Positions 39,848 through 48,119 of a stretch of 51,309 nt of DNA are shown one piece after another (within the stretch, counting starts at the first letter, position 1; every line of letters starts with the position of its first letter). The DNA lies in NCBI GenBank assembly GCA_902786355.1, contig CADABZ010000014.1:1-51309 (forward strand), written 5' to 3'. This stretch comes from an uncultured Eubacteriales bacterium (lineage in GTDB: Bacteria > Bacillota > Clostridia > Peptostreptococcales > Anaerovoracaceae). The position numbers and the translations under genes were made by a program. The notes below the pieces were generated by a model, which was not told the origin of the DNA, searched no databases, and saw nothing but the letters and a program-made list of their open reading frames with translations.

Positions 39848-41461
39848 ATGGCAAAAGTTGATCTGACAAAATACGGAATTACAGGTACTACTGAGCTGGT
39901 ATACAATCCTTCATTCGAGATGCTTTTCGAAGAAGAAATGAAGCCAGAACTCGAGGGTTACGATAAGGGACAGCTTACAGAGCTCGATGCTGTCAATGTA
40001 ATGACAGGAATCTATACCGGACGTTCGCCTAAGGACAAATACATCGTTATGGATGAGAACTCAAAAGACACTGTATGGTGGACAACTGATGAGTATAAGA
40101 ACGACAACCATCCGATGTCAGAGGAAGTCTGGGGCAAGGTCAAGGAAATCGCTGTAAAGGAACTCTGCAACAAGAGACTTTTCGTAGTAGACGGATTCTG
40201 CGGCACCAACAAAGACACACGTATGGCAATCCGTTTCATCATGGAGGTAGCATGGCAGGCACACTTCGTTAAGAACATGTTCATCATCCCTACAGATGAG
40301 GAGCTTGAGAACTTCGAGCCTGATTTTGTTATCTTCAATGCTTCCAAGGCTAAGGTCGAGAACTACAAGGAACTCGGCATGAACAGTGAGACATGCGCTG
40401 CATTCAATATCACTAGCCGTGAGCAGGTAATCATCAACACATGGTACGGCGGAGAGATGAAGAAGGGTATGTTCTCGATGATGAACTACTATCTGCCTCT
40501 CAGAGGCATCGCTTCGATGCACTGCTCTGCCAACACTGACATGGAAGGCAAGAACACAGCTATCTTCTTCGGACTTTCCGGAACAGGCAAGACTACACTT
40601 TCAACAGATCCTAAGAGACTCCTCATCGGCGATGATGAGCACGGCTGGGATGATGAAGGCGTATTCAACTTCGAAGGCGGCTGCTATGCTAAGGTAATCA
40701 ACCTCGATAAGGAATCAGAGCCAGACATCTATAACGCTATCAAGAGAAATGCTCTCCTTGAGAACGTAACCGTTGATGCTGACGGAAAGATCGATTTTGC
40801 TGACAAGAGTGTTACTGAGAACACCCGTGTTTCATATCCGATCGAGCACATCCAGAATATTGCCAAGAAGGTCAACGGAAAGTCCGCAGGCCCTCAGGCA
40901 GACAATGTAATCTTCCTTTCAGCTGATGCTTTCGGAGTACTTCCGCCTGTATCCATCCTCACACCGGAGCAGACACAGTACTACTTCCTCAGCGGATTCA
41001 CAGCTAAGCTGGCTGGAACAGAGAGAGGAATCACTGAGCCTACACCTACATTCTCAGCATGCTTCGGACAGGCATTCCTCGAACTGCATCCGACAAAGTA
41101 CGCTGAAGAGCTCGTCAAGAGAATGGAGAAGAGCGGAGCAAAGGCTTATCTGGTCAACACAGGCTGGAACGGAACCGGCAAGCGTATCTCCATCAAGGAT
41201 ACACGCGGAATCATCGACGCTATCCTGAATGGTGATGTTCTCAAGGCTCCTACCAAGAAGATCCCTTACTTCGATTTCGAAGTACCTACAGAGCTCCCTG
41301 GCGTAGACAGCGGTATCCTCGATCCTAGAGATACATATGCTGATCCTGCAGAATGGGATGCAAAGGCAAAGGATCTCGCAGGCAGATTTATCAAGAACTT
41401 CGATAAGTACACATCCAACGATGCAGGCAAGGCTCTCGTAGCAGCAGGTCCTGCACTGTAA
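39848..41461 (+). CDS. pckA: Phosphoenolpyruvate carboxykinase (ATP)
   Basis: 537 residues, typical length. N-terminal [12 protein letters not shown] is followed by [14 protein letters not shown] (substrate Arg), [29 protein letters not shown] with the ATP loop GLSGTGKTT, and [21 protein letters not shown] with metal ligands. It interconverts oxaloacetate and PEP with ATP, either to feed gluconeogenesis or, in anaerobes that ferment to succinate, to fix CO2. AGGAGG lies 8 bases before ATG. Codon bias is strong, suggesting high expression. Confidence 0.97.
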   Translation: MAKVDLTKYGITGTTELVYNPSFEMLFEEEMKPELEGYDKGQLTELDAVNVMTGIYTGRSPKDKYIVMDENSKDTVWWTTDEYKNDNHPMSEEVWGKVKEIAVKELCNKRLFVVDGFCGTNKDTRMAIRFIMEVAWQAHFVKNMFIIPTDEELENFEPDFVIFNASKAKVENYKELGMNSETCAAFNITSREQVIINTWYGGEMKKGMFSMMNYYLPLRGIASMHCSANTDMEGKNTAIFFGLSGTGKTTLSTDPKRLLIGDDEHGWDDEGVFNFEGGCYAKVINLDKESEPDIYNAIKRNALLENVTVDADGKIDFADKSVTENTRVSYPIEHIQNIAKKVNGKSAGPQADNVIFLSADAFGVLPPVSILTPEQTQYYFLSGFTAKLAGTERGITEPTPTFSACFGQAFLELHPTKYAEELVKRMEKSGAKAYLVNTGWNGTGKRISIKDTRGIIDAILNGDVLKAPTKKIPYFDFEVPTELPGVDSGILDPRDTYADPAEWDAKAKDLAGRFIKNFDKYTSNDAGKALVAAGPAL

Positions 41462-41532
41462 TGTACCGGAATCAGAGATATCAAAAATCCGTCTGTAAAT
41501 CTTCACAAAAGTGAAGTATAATGATTCAGAAG

Positions 41533-41582
41533 AAAATGCCGGCCGTGATTGACGGCTGACGCGGTCAGTCATCCGGCATTTT
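41533..41582 (+). promoter_or_regulatory. Large hairpin in the pckA-serC interval
   Basis: AAAATGCCGG (41533-41542) pairs with CCGGCATTTT (41573-41582) and the interior (TGATTGAC...GTCAGTCA) extends the stem. A TATAAT (41517-41522, near TTCACAAAAGTGAAG) stands just before it. It may end pckA transcription or be a leader element of serC. Confidence 0.5.
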
Positions 41583-41628
41583 CGATATAACCCTTTTACT
41601 ACAACAATTAAAACGGAGGTATAGTCCA

Positions 41629-42720
41629 ATGGCTGATGATTATCGCGTATTTAACTTTTCCGCAGGCCCATCAACTCTTCCGGTAGAAGTACTGAAGAAA
41701 TGTGCTGATGAGATGCTCAACTATGAAGGCACTGGCGAATCTGTAATGGAGATGAGCCACAGATCCCCTGAATTCCAGAAGATCATTGACGATGCGGAAG
41801 CTAATCTGCGCAAACTCATGAATATCCCTGATGATTACTATGTACTCTTCCTTCAGGGCGGCGGCACACTCCAGTTCTCAATGGTTCCTATCAACCTGAT
41901 GACAGGATCCGGCAAGGCTGACTACATCGTTGCCGGCCAGTGGGGTAAGAAGGCTTGGGAAGAAGCCCGCAAGTTCGGTGATGCAAGATGCGTTGCTTCA
42001 TCAGAGGAAGATAAGTATTCATATATTCCTAAGGTAACTAAGGAAGATATCAGAGACGACGTAGACTACGTATATATCTGCTACAACAATACAGTTTTCG
42101 GAACTCACTACAATGAACTCCCTGATTTCGGAGATCATCTGCTCGTAGCTGACATGTCATCATGCATCCTCTCTGAGGAAGTAGATGTTACTAAGTTCGG
42201 TCTGATCTTTGCCGGAGCACAGAAGAACGTAGCTCCTGCCGGAATGACAATCGTAATCGTAAGAAAGGATCTCGTAGGACATGCTCCTGCTAATACTCCT
42301 ATCTATCTTGATTACAAGACTCATGCTGATAAGGGATCGATGTACAATACTCCTCCTTGCTACACTATCTATGTTGCAGGCGAAGTATTCAAATATCTCC
42401 TTGCCAACGGCGGCGTAGCTGCTATGCATGAAAAGGATGTACGTAAGGCTCAGAAACTGTATGACTGCCTCGATGAATCAGACTTCTTCCACGGCACAGT
42501 TGCAAAGGAAGACAGATCTCTCATGAACGTTACTTTCGTTACTCCTAACGCTGACCTCGACAAGAAGTTTGTTGCAGGCGCTAAGGAGAGAGGCATGATC
42601 AACCTCAAGGGACACAGAATCGTAGGCGGATGCAGAGCTTCCATCTACAACGCTATGCCTGAAGAAGGTGTTGACGCTCTCGTAGCATACATGAAGGAGT
42701 TTGAAGCTGAGAATAAATAG
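41629..42720 (+). CDS. serC: Phosphoserine aminotransferase
   Basis: 363 residues. Starts VFNFSAGPSTLPVEVL; the GQGGGT-type phosphate loop appears as LFLQGGGTLQF; the PLP lysine is in FAGAQKNVAPAG (about 198); the C-terminal end GHRIVGGCRASIYNAMP matches class V serC. It converts 3-phosphohydroxypyruvate to phosphoserine, next after SerA. GGAGGT lies 7-8 bases before the start ATG 41629. Confidence 0.97.
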   Translation: MADDYRVFNFSAGPSTLPVEVLKKCADEMLNYEGTGESVMEMSHRSPEFQKIIDDAEANLRKLMNIPDDYYVLFLQGGGTLQFSMVPINLMTGSGKADYIVAGQWGKKAWEEARKFGDARCVASSEEDKYSYIPKVTKEDIRDDVDYVYICYNNTVFGTHYNELPDFGDHLLVADMSSCILSEEVDVTKFGLIFAGAQKNVAPAGMTIVIVRKDLVGHAPANTPIYLDYKTHADKGSMYNTPPCYTIYVAGEVFKYLLANGGVAAMHEKDVRKAQKLYDCLDESDFFHGTVAKEDRSLMNVTFVTPNADLDKKFVAGAKERGMINLKGHRIVGGCRASIYNAMPEEGVDALVAYMKEFEAENK

Positions 42721-42747
42721 TCACATTTGACTCGCGGAGATAAGCTG

Positions 42748-44586
42748 GTGTCTGAGAAAAGTAATACACTGCGAATAAGAGTTAAAAGACTTCTGGTGGC
42801 CATCATGTCAGTATTTCTCATACTGACACTGATGACCACCATCAGTTTTACATTGCCTCCGGCCGTATTTGCCGCAGGCGAAGAAGAGGCAGCTGCAGAA
42901 ACAACAGAGAATACCGAAGCAGAAGGCAGTGGAGAAGCAGCTGAGGCAGCACCTGCTCAGGGTGACGAAGCTGCAGCCCCGGAGAGTGATGCGGCTAATA
43001 CCGGAAACGATGCTGCTGCAGATAAAGCCGCTGCATCAGATAAAGCTGCTGCCGGGAATGAAATCGATGAGGAGCTTGAGGATGATACATCAAGCGATCC
43101 TCTTGATACAGGTCTCAGAAGACAGACCACTGTACCGGAAGTATCTGCAGATGCATATATTGTTATGTCCGGATCTACCAGCGAAGTAATCTCAGAAAAG
43201 CATTCTGACCGAAAGCTTTCGCCAGGCAAGATCACTATGCTCATGACCGCCATGGTTGTTATTGACAATATGTACAATGACAGTGAGCTTAAGAACACAG
43301 TAGGGATAACAGAAGATTTTGAAAGCATAGGAAGATCTTTCAAAGCCGGCGACACTGTAACAGTGGGAGATCTTCTGAGTGCGATGCTTGTCGGAGGTTC
43401 AGGACAGGCTGCCGAGGCACTTGCATCCTACAGTGCATCCTCCAGGGAGATATTCATCAAGGAGATGAACTCCAAGGCGATGGAACTTGGCTTAATGGAT
43501 ACCCAGTTTAACAATCCTGCCGGTTTTTATAGTACCCAGAACTACTCAACAGCACATGACTGTGCAGTTATTGCACAGACAGCCCAGAGATATCAGCTGA
43601 TCAAAGATGCCTTTAACAAGAGAAGTGTCACTGTCTCTGTCGCTAATCCTGATGGCGACAGGAAAGTCAATTTCAACAGCACTAATCCTCTTCTTGTAGG
43701 CAAGAAGCCGTCAGAGCTTTACAACCTTATAAGAGGCGGAATACAGAGTTATCTGCCTGATCCGGTAGATGCTACACAGTATGCCGGCATTGCTACATCT
43801 GACGATATGCAGCTTATAGTTGTCATGCTTGATGCAGATGAAGACACTATCGCTCATGAAGCGAAGGCACTGCTTGAATATGGCGACCTCAAGGTTACCA
43901 GAAGTGTCATTGTAAAAGCAGGCAAAAGGGTCGGAAGAGCCAGAGTCAGAGGCGGAAGCAGAGTTTTTGTCAACGCCTATACTGAGACAAAAGGATTCGC
44001 ATATGTCCCGCCGGAGGGAAGCCCGGATCTCGTGACAACTGAAGTGGTCATGTACGATGATCTCACTGCACCTCTCAGCGAGGGCGCCAAAGTAGGCGAA
44101 TTCAGGATATATGTCGCTGATGAGCTCAAGGGAACCGTAGACCTTATTACCAAAAAGAATATTCCTAAGGGGTGGTGGCCGTCACGCTACTACATTTCTA
44201 ACCTTGTAACAATAATAATAGGCATTATCCTTCTGCTCATCCTTCTGCTCGTACTGCGGATACTCTACGTCAGGAAACGCAGAGCAAGGATCCGTGCTGA
44301 GAGAAGGCAGAGAAGGATATCTGAGCTTGCGATGCAGCAGCTTGCTGCCGAGGAAGACCGCAGAAGAAGGAACTGGGAGAACAGGACGACTCCTGTTTAT
44401 GCAGATACGAAGAATCTCAGGACCAGCGATCTTCGTGAGCAGGCCAGAAAAGAGACGCGCAGAGAGGAACTTATTGCAGAAGCAGCCAAGACAGGCGTTT
44501 CCGCCAGGACGATCATGAAAAAGGCTGCGAGAGACGAGAAGAAGAAGGAAGCGGCAAGAGAAAAGGCAAACAAGACTATCCAGTAA
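42748..44586 (+). CDS. D-alanyl-D-alanine carboxypeptidase-like protein, degenerate active site
   Basis: 612 residues from GTG 42748 (GGAG 9 bases upstream), preferred over the TTG at 42727. A signal-type hydrophobic segment (VKRLLVAIMSVFLILTLMTTI) precedes an Ala/Glu-rich linker of ~80 residues, then an S11-like domain (about 140-400). Ser-x-x-Lys is present as SPGK (about 158-161), but Ser-x-Asn is SGQ (about 218) and the KTG motif is replaced around GGIQSYL (about 330). A C-terminal membrane helix (VTIIIGIILLLILLLVLRIL) and a ~110-residue basic cytosolic tail follow. It therefore probably binds peptidoglycan or scaffolds rather than cleaves it. Start of uvrC overlaps its stop by one base. 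Confidence 0.8.
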   Translation: MSEKSNTLRIRVKRLLVAIMSVFLILTLMTTISFTLPPAVFAAGEEEAAAETTENTEAEGSGEAAEAAPAQGDEAAAPESDAANTGNDAAADKAAASDKAAAGNEIDEELEDDTSSDPLDTGLRRQTTVPEVSADAYIVMSGSTSEVISEKHSDRKLSPGKITMLMTAMVVIDNMYNDSELKNTVGITEDFESIGRSFKAGDTVTVGDLLSAMLVGGSGQAAEALASYSASSREIFIKEMNSKAMELGLMDTQFNNPAGFYSTQNYSTAHDCAVIAQTAQRYQLIKDAFNKRSVTVSVANPDGDRKVNFNSTNPLLVGKKPSELYNLIRGGIQSYLPDPVDATQYAGIATSDDMQLIVVMLDADEDTIAHEAKALLEYGDLKVTRSVIVKAGKRVGRARVRGGSRVFVNAYTETKGFAYVPPEGSPDLVTTEVVMYDDLTAPLSEGAKVGEFRIYVADELKGTVDLITKKNIPKGWWPSRYYISNLVTIIIGIILLLILLLVLRILYVRKRRARIRAERRQRRISELAMQQLAAEEDRRRRNWENRTTPVYADTKNLRTSDLREQARKETRREELIAEAAKTGVSARTIMKKAARDEKKKEAAREKANKTIQ

Positions 44587-46511
44587 TGTTCATTATCGAG
44601 GAGGAACTCGCAAAACTCCCGAAAACACCGGGAGTATATATGCATAAAGACAGCCTGGGTGAAGTCATATATGTAGGGAAGGCAATCAATCTCAGAAACA
44701 GAGTGAGATCATATTTCCGCAAGACTTCCCAGGCAGACCCAAAAGTAAGAGCTATGGTCCCCAACATCGCAGAGTTTGAATACATAACCTGCGCGACGGA
44801 GATGGAAGCTCTTGTTTTGGAATGTAATCTTATCAAGAAGTACATGCCGAAATACAATATCCTCCTCAAGGACGGCAAGTCTTATCCTTACATCGAAGTA
44901 ACTGTAAATGAGGAGTATCCTAGAGTCTTCAGTACGCGGAATTTCGTAAGAGATGGGAACAAGTTTTTCGGACCATTTACAGACGGCGGAGCAGTCAGGG
45001 ATATGATGAGGATGATAGATGAAATGTATCCTCTCAAGAAGTGCCGCCAGCAGGAATTCCGCCCTGGAGTAAGACCGTGCCTCAACTATTTTATCGGTAA
45101 GTGCCGCGGCATATGCATTGGTGAAGCCGATCATGAAGAGTATCTGAAGATGACTTCAGAGATCATCGATGTGCTGAGCGGGCGTGATGCTTCTGTTGTT
45201 AAGTCGCTTACAGCAAAGATGAATGAGGCGGCGGAAAACCTGGAATACGAGGATGCTGCGCGCTACCGCGACTATATCAGGTCGATAGAAAATCTGTCGA
45301 GAACACAGAGAGCATCTATGGTAAGGGACAGGGATGTGGATGTGCTGATCCCTGTGGTCACTCAGAAGAGCAGTGTAGTTGCTCAGTACAAGGTCAGAGA
45401 CGGCAGGCTGTCAGGACGTGAGATCACATATATCAGGTCAGAGTTTTCGGGAAGTGACAGCATGACTGCGGGAGAGGTGCTCGGCTCTTTTATCAAACAG
45501 TATTATCCTCTCCAGAGCATTCTGCCGCGTGAGATACTGCTTCCGATGCATATTGAGGATGAGGCTCTGCTCGAGGAATTCCTCGATACGATCAATTCAT
45601 CCAATGCAGAGGAGAGATCGGATACTGCGCACAGGACGAAGATACTTGTTCCTGAAAGGGGAGAGAAGAAAGCCATTGTCAATATGGCATCTGAGGACTC
45701 GGTCGTACTCTCAAAATCCCTTGATGAAAGAGCTGAGAGGGAACAGGAGAAGAAGGAAACTCTCAGAAACGAGCTCTCTGCCATCATAGAATATGCAAGT
45801 GAGATCAGCGGGCAGCCGCCGATGCTTATCCCTGAGGATGATGACAGAGAATACAGAATAGAAGCCTACGATATTTCCAATTTCAATGGCCTCGATACTG
45901 TCGGCGCAATGGTGGTATATGAAGGCAGAAAGCCCGTACGTTCGGATTACCGCAAGTTCAAGGTGAGAACTGCAGAGGGTGACGATTACGGAAGTCTGCG
46001 CGAGGTGATATACAGAAGGCTCAAACGGGCAAGAAACGGGGATCCGGGATTCAGTACATATCCTGATATGATGTTCATAGACGGAGGCCTCGGACAGGTC
46101 CATGCTGTCAAGGCTGTCGTTGATGCGTTCCGCATCGCCATCCCGGTGGTCGGGCTGGCCAAAGACGATGCCCACAGGACAAGAGCGATCGTCTTTGAAG
46201 ACGGCCGTGAGATAGAGCTCAAGGGCAACCGGCTTCTGTTCAGCTATTGCGGAAATATCCAGGAGGAAGTTCACCGATTCGCGATCACCTATATGTCAGG
46301 CGTCAAAGGCAAGAAGATGATCCGGTCTGTTCTGGAGGATATACCGGGTATAGGACCGAAGCGCAGAGCGGCTCTGCTCAGGCATTTCGGGAGTATCGAT
46401 GCGATAAGAAAGGCATCTCATGAAGAGCTGATGCAGGCAGACGGGATGAATGCCACCGCTGCGGACAGCATAATTGAGTTCTTCAGGCAGGAAGAAATCA
46501 CTGAGAAGTGA
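44586..46511 (+). CDS. uvrC: Excinuclease ABC subunit C
   Basis: 641 residues. GIY-YIG nuclease at the N-terminus (LPKTPGVYMHKDSLGEVIYVGKAINLRNRV...), the Cys-rich insert KCRQQEFRPGVRPCLNYFIGKCRGIC, a UVR motif (MNEAAENLEYEDAARYRDYI), the RNase H-like domain (YRIEAYDISNFNGLDTVGAMVV) and the C-terminal helix-hairpin-helix pair IPGIGPKRRAALLRHFGS. It makes both cuts in nucleotide excision repair with UvrA and UvrB. ATG starts within the stop of the preceding gene; the first gene of this pair is the S11-like protein, a chance neighbour by function. Confidence 0.97.
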   Translation: MFIIEEELAKLPKTPGVYMHKDSLGEVIYVGKAINLRNRVRSYFRKTSQADPKVRAMVPNIAEFEYITCATEMEALVLECNLIKKYMPKYNILLKDGKSYPYIEVTVNEEYPRVFSTRNFVRDGNKFFGPFTDGGAVRDMMRMIDEMYPLKKCRQQEFRPGVRPCLNYFIGKCRGICIGEADHEEYLKMTSEIIDVLSGRDASVVKSLTAKMNEAAENLEYEDAARYRDYIRSIENLSRTQRASMVRDRDVDVLIPVVTQKSSVVAQYKVRDGRLSGREITYIRSEFSGSDSMTAGEVLGSFIKQYYPLQSILPREILLPMHIEDEALLEEFLDTINSSNAEERSDTAHRTKILVPERGEKKAIVNMASEDSVVLSKSLDERAEREQEKKETLRNELSAIIEYASEISGQPPMLIPEDDDREYRIEAYDISNFNGLDTVGAMVVYEGRKPVRSDYRKFKVRTAEGDDYGSLREVIYRRLKRARNGDPGFSTYPDMMFIDGGLGQVHAVKAVVDAFRIAIPVVGLAKDDAHRTRAIVFEDGREIELKGNRLLFSYCGNIQEEVHRFAITYMSGVKGKKMIRSVLEDIPGIGPKRRAALLRHFGSIDAIRKASHEELMQADGMNATAADSIIEFFRQEEITEK

Positions 46512-46622
46512 TTGCCGCACAAGGGCAGAATCGCTGCAGAACAAGGCTTACATGCGATTTACTTGAAAAATAAAATCCTGCATGGTATATTGAAAATGCA
46601 TCCAAGTGAAAGGAGTTTCAAA

Positions 46623-46907
46623 ATGGCAGAAGACATCAAGAATGTAAACGAAGAAGTTGAAGAGGAAGAAGATATCATCACTCTTGAATTCGATGATGAC
46701 ACCGCTGTAGATTGCTATGTATTGGGCACATTTGAGCTCAATGGTAAGGAGTATATCGCTCTTGAGCCACAGGACGGCACAGACGATGTATACATCTATG
46801 GTTATAAGCAGATCAACGACGAAGAATTCGAGATCATCGAGATCGAGTCTGAGGAAGAATTCGACGCTGCTGCAGCAGAATTTGATGCCATCATGGCAGA
46901 AGAGTAA
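46623..46907 (+). CDS. DUF1292-family small acidic protein
   Basis: 94 residues; AAAGGAG lies 6-9 bases before ATG 46623. Very acidic start (KNVNEEVEEEEDIITLEFDD) then the DUF1292 core: VDCYVLGTFELNGKEYIAL, DDVYIYGYKQIND and EEFEIIEIESEEEFD. Proteins of this type (YrzB-like) have no known activity and are common in Bacillota, often beside RNA or DNA metabolism genes. It stands alone before the tRNA-Leu gene. Confidence 0.9.
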   Translation: MAEDIKNVNEEVEEEEDIITLEFDDDTAVDCYVLGTFELNGKEYIALEPQDGTDDVYIYGYKQINDEEFEIIEIESEEEFDAAAAEFDAIMAEE

Positions 46908-46934
46908 GATATTTAAATTATCTGAAAAATACAC

Positions 46935-46963
46935 TCGACATATCAATTCAGTTAGTGTATAAT
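46935..46963 (+). promoter_or_regulatory. Promoter of tRNA-Leu
   Basis: -35 TCGACA (46935-46940), 17-base spacer, -10 TATAAT (46958-46963), about 30 bases before the tRNA. Confidence 0.7.
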
Positions 46964-46996
46964 ACATGGCGTGCCACGGAAAAGACACGTCAATAT

Positions 46997-47081
46997 GCGG
47001 ATGTGGCGGAATTGGCAGACGCGCACGGTTCAGGTCCGTGTGAGTAACATCGTGAAGGTTCGAATCCTTTCATCCGCACCA
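46997..47081 (+). tRNA. tRNA-Leu (anticodon CAG)
   Basis: 85 bases with encoded CCA. Acceptor GCGGATG pairs with CATCCGC; the anticodon arm is CACGG-TTCAGGT-CCGTG with CAG at the centre; a long variable arm (class II) and T-arm GGTTCGAATCC are present. Followed by a strong terminator. Confidence 0.95.
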
Positions 47082-47086
47082 GATTA

Positions 47087-47109
47087 CTGCGCTAAAGCGC
47101 AGTTTTTTT
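47087..47109 (+). terminator. Terminator after tRNA-Leu
   Basis: CTGCGC (47087-47092), TAAA loop, GCGCAG (47097-47102), TTTTTTT. Confidence 0.9.
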
Positions 47110-47310
47110 AATAACTGAAAATAAGTATGCAGCACTCAGAGGCGTGGGCAGAGCTGTGTCATACTCATAACGAATAGCTAAAATCTATCATGCTTTAATG
47201 CTCTATCAAAATGCTCTATTTTATGAATCAGAGCATAGTTGGTATCATTATGTGGATGAATATCCGCGATCAGTCGTGGAAACAGAATGAAATACACAGG
47301 AGGGTATGAC

Positions 47311-47721
47311 ATGTCAATAGAACTCGAATATGCTTTAGAACACAAGAATGACCCGGCAGTTCTTTGCTGCAGAATGGAGCCAGGTGAGATTTCACATCAC
47401 AATCTCGAAGACCCTGCTATCTTCCCTGATCTGATCGACACAGGTCTGCTGAATATCGATGGATGCATCACTATCGGACAGGCTCTCGGAGCTACACTCA
47501 AGGAGACATCAGACTCCCTGACACCGCTCACACCAGCTATCGTAGACAACATCCAGGATCCTGATGCAGGCGAAGCAGCAGACGCTGAGGAAGCTCCTGC
47601 TGAAGAAGCAGCTCCTGCAGCAGTTGCAGTTCCTGCAGGCACAGCTGTAAGCTTCAGCGGTGGATATGTTAAGCTCTACATTGCAGAGGGCAAGGACATT
47701 TCCATCGAGTTCCCGGTATAA
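47311..47721 (+). CDS. Small protein resembling the N-terminal part of D-proline reductase proprotein PrdA
   Basis: 136 residues from ATG 47311 (GGAGGG 6 bases upstream); an ATG at 47287 is upstream of the ribosome site. The first half, with DPAVLCCRMEPGEI, NLEDPAIFPDLIDTGLL and IDGCITIGQALGATL, then DSLTPLTPAIV, resembles what I remember of the start of PrdA-type proproteins. An Ala/Pro/Glu-rich linker follows, and the end KLYIAEGKDISIEFPV is a short beta unit. No pyruvoyl cleavage site (Thr-Thr-x-Cys region) is present, so it is not a complete reductase. It is monocistronic, between two tRNA genes. The resemblance is from memory and needs a search; alternative: unrelated small acidic protein. 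Confidence 0.55.
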   Translation: MSIELEYALEHKNDPAVLCCRMEPGEISHHNLEDPAIFPDLIDTGLLNIDGCITIGQALGATLKETSDSLTPLTPAIVDNIQDPDAGEAADAEEAPAEEAAPAAVAVPAGTAVSFSGGYVKLYIAEGKDISIEFPV

Positions 47722-47755
47722 GTCATCTTGTAACATAGTGATATAGAGAACGCAG

Positions 47756-47785
47756 TACGGCCCGGTGATCCCGGGCCGTATTCTT
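47756..47785 (+). terminator. Rho-independent terminator
   Basis: TACGGCCCGG (47756-47765) pairs with CCGGGCCGTA (47771-47780), then TTCTTT. Ends the PrdA-like gene. Confidence 0.85.
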
Positions 47786-47798
47786 TGATAACGAGAAC

Positions 47799-47828
47799 TT
47801 GATTATATGAGGGATATAGTGCTATAAT
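47799..47828 (+). promoter_or_regulatory. Promoter of tRNA-Ala
   Basis: -35 TTGATT (47799-47804), 18-base spacer, -10 TATAAT (47823-47828). Confidence 0.65.
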
Positions 47829-47842
47829 CCCACCAGAAACAT

Positions 47843-47918
47843 GGGGCGTTAGCGCAGCTGGGAGCGCGTCTGACTGGCAGTCAGGAGGTCACGAGTTCGA
47901 GCCTCGTACGCTCCACCA
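47843..47918 (+). tRNA. tRNA-Ala (anticodon GGC)
   Basis: 76 bases with encoded CCA. Acceptor GGGGCGT pairs with ACGCTCC and contains the G3-U70 pair that marks alanine tRNA. Anticodon loop CTGGCAG gives GGC. T-arm CGAGTTCGAGCCTCG. It is the probable attachment site of the integrative element to its right. Confidence 0.93.
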
Positions 47919-47921
47919 TTC

Positions 47922-47956
47922 AAACCGTTGGAATTCCAACGGTTTTCACTTTTTTT
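47922..47956 (+). terminator. Terminator after tRNA-Ala
   Basis: A 24-base perfect palindrome (47922-47945, arms AAACCGTTGGAA/TTCCAACGGTTT) followed by CACTTTTTTT. Confidence 0.85.
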
Positions 47957-47958
47957 GG

Positions 47959-48068
47959 GTGGTTGGATTTGGTTGGGAGTGGTTGGATAAATCCTCGTAC
48001 GCACGACGCCCCCAAAGCGTTGAAAAATCAATGTTTTGAGGGCGTCTGTAGTTTAGCATTGGTTGGAT
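47959..48068. repeat. GGTTGGAT direct repeats between tRNA-Ala and integrase
   Basis: GTGGTTGGAT at 47959-47968 and 47979-47988, TTGGTTGGGA at 47969-47978 and TTGGTTGGAT at 48059-48068. Their clustering beside the presumed core site suggests integrase arm-type binding sites. They also contain GGTTGGGAGTGGTTGG (47971-47986), able to form a two-layer G-quadruplex. Confidence 0.5.
48005..48046 (-). terminator. Long hairpin downstream of integrase
   Basis: GACGCCC (48005-48011) pairs with GGGCGTC (48040-48046), with inner CAAA/TTTG and TTGA/TCAA. It lies 50 bases past the integrase stop; possible terminator or att-region structure. Confidence 0.5.
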
Positions 48069-48119
48069 GACCTAGGCCAGTGATGCTGAAATATGACCTA
48101 GGCCAGTGATGCTGAAATA
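48068..48119. repeat. Perfect 26-base tandem duplication at the integrase 3' end
   Basis: The unit at 48068-48093 (TGACCTAGGCC..., 26 bases) is repeated exactly at 48094-48119. The second copy contains the last codons and stop of the integrase; the first copy is downstream of it. Confidence 0.9.

Noticed and set aside
46512-46622. N-terminal extension of the DUF1292 gene from 46512
   Set aside because: The strong ribosome site lies before ATG 46623 and the family begins there.
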